From assembly GCA_041628225.1 (NCBI GenBank), contig JBFKPQ010000131.1, positions 1 to 6,704 of the forward strand: 6,704 nt of DNA, given 5' to 3'. The notes under the pieces were generated by a model. It was not told the origin of the DNA. It searched no databases and worked only from the letters and a program-made list of their open reading frames with translations. Each line of letters starts with the position of its first letter. Position 1 is the first letter of the stretch. The translations under genes and the position numbers were made by a program. The DNA comes from JBFKPQ01 sp041628225 (GTDB lineage Bacteria > Actinomycetota > Acidimicrobiia > Spongiisociales > JAENVV01). Below, one piece after another: positions 1-4,440 of this stretch.

Positions 1-392
1 TACGTCTTCTTCTTCCACTTTCCGGCGCGAAGGTCCGCCACCGCATCGGGAATCTTGCGATCGAGAGCCAGGATGAGTCCCATGGCGAGCTCGGCGACGG
101 CGATGGCGTTCCGACCGGGAACGTTGGACACGTAGATACCTGCCGCTGACGCCGCCCGAGTGTCGATGGTGTTCGTGCCCGCACCGGCCCGGATCACGAG
201 TTCCAGTGCTCCGGAACGCTCACAGACATCGGCCGACACCCGCGTGCTTCGGACGACGAGCACCTGAGCATCGTCGATCGCTTCGGCCAGCTCGTCGGCG
301 CCGAGCGCCGGTTCGTACCGACAAGCGTGGCCGCGCTTCTCGAGGGTCTCGACGCACGATGCCGGCAAGGAGTCCGCGATCAGAATCCGCAT
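1..392 (-). CDS. D-3-phosphoglycerate dehydrogenase-like 2-hydroxyacid dehydrogenase, N-terminal part (cut by window edge)
   Basis: Reading leftward from the ATG at 392 gives 130 open codons that run off the left edge with no stop. The protein begins MRILIADSLP. It then shows the landmarks of the NAD-dependent D-isomer 2-hydroxyacid dehydrogenase substrate domain: VVRST (about residues 46-50), RAGAGTNTID (68-77), SNVPGRNAIAVAE (89-101) and GLILALDRKI (105-114). The order and wording match phosphoglycerate dehydrogenase, which oxidises 3-phosphoglycerate in the first step of serine synthesis in the cytosol. The Rossmann NAD domain and any ACT domain lie outside the window, so a relative acting on another 2-hydroxyacid is possible, and serA is not assigned for that reason. 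The start codon shares its A with the stop of the DUF2007-like gene upstream (TGATG, 394-390). Translation is therefore probably coupled and both genes share one transcript. Confidence 0.85.
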   Translation of the reverse strand, partial: MRILIADSLPASCVETLEKRGHACRYEPALGADELAEAIDDAQVLVVRSTRVSADVCERSGALELVIRAGAGTNTIDTRAASAAGIYVSNVPGRNAIAVAELAMGLILALDRKIPDAVADLRAGKWKKKT

Positions 393-697
393 CACATCCA
401 CCGGTCGAACCCGAACGCAAGGCCGATGAGAGCCAATACGACGAGCGCGATGAGGATCGGTAGGGCGGCCCTGTCGAAGGTCGTAGCCGTGACCCGCGTA
501 GGCAGAGGCAGGCCGAGCACCTCGCACGCCTCACCGACATCCGGCTCGACGACCATGAGACGGCCGTGGCGAGGTCCTTCACCGCCGAAGTTCTCCACGA
601 ACACCTCGGCCGCGATGCCACCGGACGCGAGTTTGGCCCGTGCGATCTCCGCCTCGCCCGCGTCCAGGAACATGTAGACCTCCACCAGATCGGGCAC
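392..697 (-). CDS. DUF2007-like small protein with C-terminal membrane anchor
   Basis: The chosen GTG start at 697 gives 101 residues. Residues about 4-62 (LVEVYMFLDAGEAEIARAKL, then a glycine-rich turn and LMVVEPDVGEACEVL) have the beta-alpha-beta pattern of DUF2007, called 'putative signal transducing protein'. The opening 'VEVY...EAE.A...L...GI.A.V' is typical of that family. Residues about 77-97 (ALPILIALVVLALIGLAFGF) form one hydrophobic membrane span, so the domain is probably tethered to the inner membrane. The frame stays open back to 889, but that extension is lower in GC, covers the divergent promoter region and looks non-coding. I prefer 697 because TATGAT lies 6 nt upstream. A GTG at 685 (after GGAGGTG) and an ATG at 673 (after GGAGG, 5 nt) are real alternatives. 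The molecular role is unknown. Its stop overlaps the start of the dehydrogenase gene, suggesting co-expression. Confidence 0.72.
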   Translation of the reverse strand: MPDLVEVYMFLDAGEAEIARAKLASGGIAAEVFVENFGGEGPRHGRLMVVEPDVGEACEVLGLPLPTRVTATTFDRAALPILIALVVLALIGLAFGFDRWM

Positions 698-703
698 CTC
701 CGC

Positions 704-709
704 ATCATA
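704..709 (-). promoter_or_regulatory. Candidate -10 box (TATGAT) of DUF2007-like gene
   Basis: TATGAT on the minus strand matches TATAAT at five of six positions. It ends 6 nt before the GTG at 697, which would put transcription start on or next to the start codon. No convincing -35 hexamer is visible 16-18 nt further upstream. A GGAGGTG sequence overlaps this GTG and could instead act as a ribosome site for the GTG at 685. Confidence 0.45.
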
Positions 710-794
710 CGGTCGGCGTTCTCCACCTGCAGACTCGGCAGCCGATTTGGCGTGGATGATCGACGTCTGCCAACCTTCCCCGAGCAATACGGTT

Positions 795-811
795 GCGAAC
801 TCAAGTTTCGC
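795..811. repeat. Imperfect inverted repeat in divergent intergenic region
   Basis: GCGAACT-CA-AGTTtCGC is an inverted repeat with 7-nt arms and one extra T in the right arm. It lies between the DUF2007-like gene (start 697) and the M23 peptidase (start 844). The 146-nt gap is visibly less GC-rich than the flanking genes, as expected of a promoter region. The repeat sits about 15 nt upstream of a GATAACT stretch (824-830), the only plausible -10 for the peptidase. It could be an operator for either gene, but the symmetry is modest and chance is a fair explanation. Confidence 0.25.
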
Positions 812-843
812 CGACTTCCCGCCGATAACTTTCCCGATTCCCA

Positions 844-1752
844 ATGACCCTTCGACACTTCCTCGCGTTCGCCCTCCTCGCGTCCGCACTCCTCACTTCC
901 GCACCCGCCGAGGCCGCCACGACCTACGACATGGTGTTCCCGATCGCCGGACCCGTCGAGTTCGAGAACACCTGGGGCAACGCTCGCTCCGGCGGGCGAC
1001 GGCATCGCGGGACCGACTTGATGGCAGACAAGATGGTTCCTGTCGTTGCGGTCGCCGACGGCGTCGTCGACTGGGTCCATGACGGGGGCCGCAAGGACTG
1101 CTGCGCCCTCGGTATCGAACACGACGACGGATGGCAGTCGTGGTACATCCACATGAACAACGACACACCCGGCACGGACGACGGCCAGGGCTGGGGGTTC
1201 GCTCCTGGCATCGAAGAGGGGGTCAGGGTCTCGGCCGGGCAGCTGATCGGTTGGGTCGGCGACAGCGGAAACGCGGAGCACACCCCGCCCCACATCCACT
1301 TCGAACTCCACCGGCCCGACGGAACAGCCATCAACCCCTACGCATCCCTCTTGGCCGCATCGCCCGTCGACGCTCCGACCATCCCGGGACTCGACGAGAC
1401 CGAAGTAGCGGTCACATTGTCCGAGGCCGTCTATCCCGACGGTTCGACGCGAGTGGTGGTCGCTCCCCGCGGCGTAGAGGGTGCACCGACCGTCCACGCC
1501 GGGATTCGGCCCGGAGTCGCTCCGGTCCTCCTGACCGATTCGACGTCGATCGCCGACGCGACGTTGGCCGAACTCAGGCGCCTGCAGCCCACGTTCATCC
1601 TCATCGTCGGCGACGAGCGGTGGATCAGTTCCGGCGTGGTGGCTGACATCGAGGCCGCCACCGGCATCGCACCGGTCCGGGTGACCGGCCCAATGCTCAC
1701 GTTGTCCGACGAAGACCCCGACGGGGAACCGGCGGTCTTCGGGCTCCGCTGA
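844..1752 (+). CDS. Secreted M23 (LytM-type) metallopeptidase with CWB2-like C-terminal region
   Basis: This is a 302-residue protein with a clear Sec signal peptide: MTLRHF, a hydrophobic core, then APAEAA around residue 24. Residues about 45-170 are an M23 zinc endopeptidase domain of the kind that cuts peptidoglycan cross-bridges. All expected residues are present: H54 and D58 in HRGTD, H103 in YIHM, and H150 and H152 in HIHFEL. By analogy with LytM, H54, D58 and H152 bind zinc while H103 and H150 are catalytic. Residues about 186-282 (VAVTLSEAVYPDGSTRVVVAPRG, PVLLTDSTSIADATLAELRRL, ILIVGDERWISSGVVADIE) follow the pattern of one cell-wall-binding repeat 2 unit, which would hold the enzyme on the wall. 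The ATG has no Shine-Dalgarno sequence. A GATAACT at 824-830 could give a leader of only about 6 nt. The gene ends 5 nt before the convergent DUF402 gene. Confidence 0.88.
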   Translation: MTLRHFLAFALLASALLTSAPAEAATTYDMVFPIAGPVEFENTWGNARSGGRRHRGTDLMADKMVPVVAVADGVVDWVHDGGRKDCCALGIEHDDGWQSWYIHMNNDTPGTDDGQGWGFAPGIEEGVRVSAGQLIGWVGDSGNAEHTPPHIHFELHRPDGTAINPYASLLAASPVDAPTIPGLDETEVAVTLSEAVYPDGSTRVVVAPRGVEGAPTVHAGIRPGVAPVLLTDSTSIADATLAELRRLQPTFILIVGDERWISSGVVADIEAATGIAPVRVTGPMLTLSDEDPDGEPAVFGLR

Positions 1753-1757
1753 GCCCG
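1740..1757. terminator. GC-rich hairpin shared by two convergent gene ends
   Basis: CGGGCTC-CGCT-GAGCCCG is a perfect 7-bp stem with a 4-nt loop. It starts inside the last codons of the M23 peptidase, includes its TGA stop (1750-1752) and ends one base before the stop of the opposing DUF402 gene (1758-1760). Neither strand has a T-run after it, so it is not a classic intrinsic terminator. In high-GC actinobacteria, T-poor hairpins between converging genes are often proposed as bidirectional terminators. That role is inferred here. Confidence 0.4.
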
Positions 1758-2279
1758 TCAGTCGGGCCAGACGCTCCGCGCCTTCTCCAACCAGGCCACC
1801 CAGATCCCGCCGAACGGCTCGCGACCCGCCATCACGGCTTCATAGACCTGATCGGTCGTGGCGCGGGCCGCTCTCACCCACTCGGGCGGATACCCGAGCG
1901 TCTTCTGGTGGACGGCGAACTCGTCCTCGTCTTCGACATACACGGACCCGTCGCGGTCGGCGACGACATCCAGGTCGAGGTCGATCATCTCGATGCGATC
2001 CTCGTGCCATTCGACCGGAGTCGTGACATCGACGAACAACGGACTGGTCGGATGCTCGGGCACCCAGCTTGCCACCCACCAGGCACCGGGAGGCGTGAGC
2101 ACGACACTCGTGGAGCCTCGCACTCGAGCGGGCTCTGACCCCTTCTGGATCACGTCACCGGCCAGTCCCACGGTCCAGATCCCGTGATCGTCCTCGCCGA
2201 GCCACCGCTGCTCGAGTCGCCAGTGCAGCGTGCGCGGATGCTTGTAGAACTGGACGACGACCGGATCACCGACCTGCAT
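1758..2279 (-). CDS. DUF402 (Ntdp/FomD-type) phosphatase-like protein
   Basis: This 173-residue protein resembles the DUF402 family, whose characterised members hydrolyse nucleoside di/triphosphates (Ntdp) or the CMP-phosphonate intermediate of fosfomycin synthesis (FomD). The diagnostic acidic cluster is present: VDVTTPVEW (83-91), then EMIDLDLDVVADRDGSVYVEDEDEF (about 97-121). D100, D102, D104 and the 117-120 DEDE stretch are candidate metal ligands. The closing helix TTDQVYEAVM (141-150) is also typical. Tryptophan-rich strands before residue 80 fit the family's beta barrel. There is no signal peptide, so it should be cytosolic. The substrate cannot be read from the sequence, and nothing nearby suggests phosphonate synthesis. 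The ATG at 2279 lies 35 nt after the MBL-hydrolase stop on the same strand with only a weak G-run upstream, so it is probably the last gene of that run. Confidence 0.8.
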   Translation of the reverse strand: MQVGDPVVVQFYKHPRTLHWRLEQRWLGEDDHGIWTVGLAGDVIQKGSEPARVRGSTSVVLTPPGAWWVASWVPEHPTSPLFVDVTTPVEWHEDRIEMIDLDLDVVADRDGSVYVEDEDEFAVHQKTLGYPPEWVRAARATTDQVYEAVMAGREPFGGIWVAWLEKARSVWPD

Positions 2280-2304
2280 CTGTGAACCCCGTCGCCGTGC
2301 GCAT
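2266..2304 (-). CDS. Possible 12-residue leaderless upstream ORF overlapping DUF402 start
   Basis: ATG at 2304 opens a 12-codon frame (MRTATGFTDAGR) ending with TGA at 2268-2266, 11 nt inside the DUF402 gene. A TAACCT hexamer ends 7 nt before this ATG, the same spacing seen before several real genes here. If translated, ribosomes ending at 2266 would be close to the DUF402 ATG (2279-2277) and could reinitiate there. The peptide has no recognisable identity, and such a short ORF can easily be chance. Confidence 0.2.
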   Translation of the reverse strand: MRTATGFTDAGR

Positions 2305-2311
2305 CTGCGGG

Positions 2312-2317
2312 AGGTTA
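2312..2317 (-). promoter_or_regulatory. Candidate -10 (TAACCT) built on the MBL-hydrolase stop codon
   Basis: TAACCT on the minus strand begins with the TAA stop codon of the MBL-fold gene (2317-2315). It would give a DUF402 transcript starting near 2305, just before the 12-codon frame at 2304. It matches only the T1, A2 and T6 positions of the -10 consensus and has no evident -35. Confidence 0.25.
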
Positions 2318-3346
2318 GGTCACCAGGCGAAATCTCGGCGGGCCATCACCCACCGACCGGGCGATTTCGCCGTTCCGTTCGAGGTGGACGAGGTGGGCGT
2401 AGGTCTCCGATTCGGCCAGGAACCCCCACAGGCGTGGCGGGTAGATGGCGCCGGCCACCGCCGCCGTGGTCGCTTCTCCCTGCTCGAGCGTGGCGCGGAT
2501 CTGATCCAGCCTGAGGTCGTGATGACGCCGGATGGTCTCGGTTCGGCCGGCGAGGTCGCCGAACGGGTCTCCGTGGGCCGGGAGCACCTGACGAACGTCC
2601 GGAAGCTTGTCGACCTTGTCGAGTGAGGCGAGGTAGGCGCCGAGGGGATCGAGGCCCGCTCCGACCGCGCCGACGTGCGGGGTGATCGAAGGGAGGACGT
2701 GATCACCTGAGACGAGGATGCCGTAGTCGGGATCGTAGAGGCACAGATGGTCGCCGGTATGCCCGGGGGTGTGGACGGCCACCCAGGTCCGTCCCGCGAG
2801 TGTCACCTCCTGCGAGTCGACCAGTCGGACGGTCGGGGCGGGAGATCGCACCGCTCCGAGGGCCAGGCTCGTCGGTCCCATCGAACGGACGCGGCTCCGG
2901 ATACCCCGCTTGCGACCGGGATCGGACCACGGATGCACGCCGCGCCGCGCTCCGTCTTCCACCCGTCGTTCCTCGTCGGAGAGGTCTGCGTCGAGGTGCC
3001 CGTGCGGCTTCCACCACGTTCGATACGCCTCGTGCGCCAGCATGCGGCCACCCGAGGCCTGAAGGATGCGCATCGCCCCGCCAAAGTGGTCGGGATGCGA
3101 ATGCGTCACGATGACCGAATGCACCAGATCCGGGGCGAGACCTCCTTCGCGCAAGCCCGATCGGATGACCGACCAACTCGTGCGGCCCGGCAGGCCCGGA
3201 TCGATCACCGTCGCCCCGTCCGAATCCCCGAGCACGTACATGTTGACGTGGCCGAGTCCCGTGAACCGGATCGGCAGTTGGACCCGCATGACGCCGGGCG
3301 CGAGATGGGCGACGCCCGGCGCGGGAGGGACCTGCTCTTGCTTCAC
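2315..3346 (-). CDS. MBL-fold metallo-hydrolase, LACTB2-like with C-terminal winged-helix region
   Basis: This 343-residue metallo-beta-lactamase-fold hydrolase keeps every zinc-binding motif: THSHPDH (H82, H84, D86, H87), TPGHT (H196), SGDH (D215) and PAHGD (H258). The domain opens with HVNMYVLGDSDGATVIDPGLPG (33-54), as in glyoxalase II-like and LACTB2-like enzymes. About residues 265-340, after PAHGD, are helical and end in a stretch like the winged-helix tail of LACTB2-type proteins. An Arg/Asp-rich insertion (about 119-155) separates the first motif from the second half and probably forms a lid. Substrates in this family range from thioesters to nucleic acids, so none is assigned. There is no signal peptide. 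The GTG at 3346 is chosen because TAGGCT lies exactly 6 nt upstream. The nearby ATG at 3351 hits a stop after two codons. The gene follows the small membrane-protein gene by 33 nt, and a palindrome lies in that gap. Confidence 0.87.
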   Translation of the reverse strand: MKQEQVPPAPGVAHLAPGVMRVQLPIRFTGLGHVNMYVLGDSDGATVIDPGLPGRTSWSVIRSGLREGGLAPDLVHSVIVTHSHPDHFGGAMRILQASGGRMLAHEAYRTWWKPHGHLDADLSDEERRVEDGARRGVHPWSDPGRKRGIRSRVRSMGPTSLALGAVRSPAPTVRLVDSQEVTLAGRTWVAVHTPGHTGDHLCLYDPDYGILVSGDHVLPSITPHVGAVGAGLDPLGAYLASLDKVDKLPDVRQVLPAHGDPFGDLAGRTETIRRHHDLRLDQIRATLEQGEATTAAVAGAIYPPRLWGFLAESETYAHLVHLERNGEIARSVGDGPPRFRLVT

Positions 3347-3352
3347 CCCATC

Positions 3353-3358
3353 AGCCTA
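3353..3358 (-). promoter_or_regulatory. Candidate -10 (TAGGCT) for leaderless MBL-hydrolase transcript
   Basis: TAGGCT on the minus strand ends 6 nt before the GTG at 3346, so the predicted first transcribed base is the G of the start codon. Upstream, TTAACG (3383-3378) inside the 16-bp palindrome could serve as a -35 element with a long 19-nt spacer. The hexamer is identical to the one before the DUF3152 gene. Confidence 0.5.
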
Positions 3359-3368
3359 CCGGCGCCGG

Positions 3369-3384
3369 GTTAACGATCGTTAAC
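3369..3384. promoter_or_regulatory. Perfect 16-bp palindrome, candidate repressor operator
   Basis: GTTAACGATCGTTAAC reads identically on both strands and lies 10 nt upstream of the MBL-hydrolase -10 box. It covers the expected -35 position and includes the TAA stop of the small membrane-protein gene (3382-3380). A perfect 16-mer is expected by chance about 0.1 times in a window this size. Its AT-rich character stands out against the GC-rich flanks. Symmetry and length suit a dimeric helix-turn-helix repressor such as a TetR-type protein, but none is encoded here. CCGG flanks both sides (3365-3368 and 3386-3389, with one unpaired T at 3385), so RNA could also fold into a 10-bp stem. Confidence 0.55.
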
Positions 3385-3766
3385 TCCGGCGGTCGCGTTT
3401 GGCGGCCACCTGTCCTTCTCGGGACGGCAGCGTCCGCACGGCGTCGGTCGGTTTGGCCTCGTACCAGCCTCGGCGGACCGCCCAGATGCCGACGGCGATC
3501 GCAGCGGCACCGATCAGGCCGTTGATCACGATACGCCCCCAAGCCGTGGCCCGACAGTCCTGTGCCGTCCGGAACCCGGGGACGGAAGAGTCGAGGTTCC
3601 CGGTCACGACACCGAGAGCAGATCCGCAGTCCTGGACCTTGACCGTCACGTTGCGGTCTTCATCCCAGTCGTAGCCGATGTCGAGCGTCACGGGAGAGAC
3701 CAACATCGTCCAGACCAGGAACAAGCCGGTCGCTCCGAGCACCAACAATCCACCGCGTCTGTGCAT
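3380..3766 (-). CDS. Small membrane protein with two transmembrane helices, unrecognised
   Basis: I do not recognise a family for this 128-residue protein. Residues about 7-27 (LLVLGATGLFLVWTMLVSPV) and 79-97 (IVINGLIGAAAIAVGIWAV) are membrane spans. The segment between them contains exactly two cysteines (C47 in VQDCGSA and C71 in AQDCRAT), which could form a disulfide if the loop faces outside. MHRRGG at the N-terminus and the basic tail (VRRGWYEAK, then AAKRDRRS) both favour a cytoplasmic location by the positive-inside rule, which places the loop outside. The ATG at 3766 lies 9 nt after the methyltransferase stop and 6 nt after TAGAGT, with no clear Shine-Dalgarno. It is probably co-transcribed with its neighbours and may also have its own leaderless start. 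Confidence 0.72.
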   Translation of the reverse strand: MHRRGGLLVLGATGLFLVWTMLVSPVTLDIGYDWDEDRNVTVKVQDCGSALGVVTGNLDSSVPGFRTAQDCRATAWGRIVINGLIGAAAIAVGIWAVRRGWYEAKPTDAVRTLPSREGQVAAKRDRRS

Positions 3767-3772
3767 GCACGA

Positions 3773-3778
3773 ACTCTA
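3773..3778 (-). promoter_or_regulatory. Candidate -10 (TAGAGT) beginning on methyltransferase stop codon
   Basis: TAGAGT on the minus strand starts with the TAG stop of the methyltransferase gene (3778-3776) and ends 6 nt before the ATG at 3766. The spacing fits a leaderless transcript of the small membrane-protein gene. No -35 element is obvious within the upstream coding sequence. Confidence 0.38.
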
Positions 3779-4405
3779 TCGCCGCACCGTGCGCGTCATG
3801 AGCGCAACTCGGAAGTTGAGAGACGTCGGCGGGTCGTCGACCGGCCGACGAGCATAGGCGGACAGCAGGCGGGTGGCGTCGTCGGGCGACGAGAACCGGA
3901 ACTCCGTCTCGAGTTCCTCGATCGAGAACCCCTCGTCCCGCCAGAATCCCACATCGGCACCTGTGGCGACTCGAGTGAAGTCCGAAAGCTCGTCGTCCCC
4001 CCGGTTGTCGACGATGCACACTCGACCACCCGGTCGCACCACCCGCTCCACCTCCCGCAACCCTTCGCCGACATCGTGGAACGACGGAAAGAAGTACGCC
4101 CACGTGGCGTAGGCGCCATCGCAGACGCCGTCGGCGAAGGGTAGGCATGCTGCGTCCCCACTCACCCAGAGTCCCCGACCTCCCTGGGCCCGCATTCCGG
4201 CCGACGGCTCGACCCGAACGATGTGACGGTTGCGGCGCGCCAACCCGTCCGCCATGAACCCGTCGCCTGCGCCAATGTCGACGAGGCGACCCATCGGTAG
4301 CAGTTGGTCGAGCCGCCGCATCACAAGTCGATCCGGGTCCATCGCGGCGCGCTCGATCGAGAACAGTTCAGGGTGATCGGCGCCGTAGAACGGGATCACA
4401 GCCAT
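3776..4405 (-). CDS. Class I SAM-dependent methyltransferase (Methyltransf_11 type)
   Basis: This 209-residue protein has the seven-strand class I methyltransferase fold. Motif I, the glycine-rich SAM loop, is LVDIGAGDGF (41-50). The acidic residue at the end of strand 2 is E66 in VRVEPSAGM. GDAACLPFADGVCDGAYATWAYFF (about 83-106) holds the strand-4 region, and LREVERVVRPGGRVCIVDN (116-134) is the usual post-motif. This is the UbiE/Methyltransf_11 wording, used on many small molecules and lipids, so the acceptor is unknown. The N-terminal FYGADHPELFSIER may be a substrate lid. It appears complete, cytosolic and soluble. Translation from the ATG at 4405 has no Shine-Dalgarno, the upstream bases being pyrimidine-rich, but a TAGCCT hexamer ends 8 nt away. 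It heads the four-gene minus-strand run and is divergent from the DUF3152 gene across a 35-nt gap. Confidence 0.87.
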   Translation of the reverse strand: MAVIPFYGADHPELFSIERAAMDPDRLVMRRLDQLLPMGRLVDIGAGDGFMADGLARRNRHIVRVEPSAGMRAQGGRGLWVSGDAACLPFADGVCDGAYATWAYFFPSFHDVGEGLREVERVVRPGGRVCIVDNRGDDELSDFTRVATGADVGFWRDEGFSIEELETEFRFSSPDDATRLLSAYARRPVDDPPTSLNFRVALMTRTVRR

Positions 4406-4413
4406 GAACGGAG

Positions 4414-4419
4414 AGGCTA
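4414..4419 (-). promoter_or_regulatory. Candidate -10 (TAGCCT) of methyltransferase gene
   Basis: TAGCCT on the minus strand ends 8 nt before the ATG at 4405, predicting a leader of 0-2 nt. Its -35 region would fall within or beside the first codon of the divergent DUF3152 gene, where the palindrome ACCGTGCACGGT (4438-4449) lies. Confidence 0.45.
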
Positions 4420-4426
4420 GGCGCAG

Positions 4427-4432
4427 TAGGCT
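4427..4432 (+). promoter_or_regulatory. Candidate -10 (TAGGCT) of DUF3152 gene
   Basis: TAGGCT on the plus strand ends 8 nt before the GTG at 4441, predicting a nearly leaderless transcript. Its -35 region with a 17-nt spacer would be 4404-4409 (ATGAAC), overlapping the start codon of the divergent methyltransferase gene. Polymerase could not occupy this promoter and the opposing one at the same time. Confidence 0.45.
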
Positions 4433-4440
4433 GGCTGACC

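Noticed and set aside
698..889. Upstream extension of the DUF2007-like frame to an ATG at 889
   Set aside because: It would overlap the signal peptide of the divergent M23 gene and cross both promoter regions. The extra 64 residues show no domain, and base composition drops as in intergenic DNA.
220..1497. 425-codon minus-strand open frame
   Set aside because: It runs antisense through the M23 peptidase and out of frame with the DUF2007-like gene. The translation is Arg/Ser/Cys-rich with no domain pattern. Long antisense frames are common in high-GC DNA.
2747..3373. 208-codon plus-strand open frame
   Set aside because: It is antisense to the MBL hydrolase, whose zinc motifs are intact. The antisense peptide is His/Arg/Pro-rich with no fold signature.
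3761..3770. 10-bp palindrome GTGCATGCAC at the start of the small membrane-protein gene
   Set aside because: Perfect 10-mers are expected several times in a window of this length, and nothing beyond the core is symmetric.
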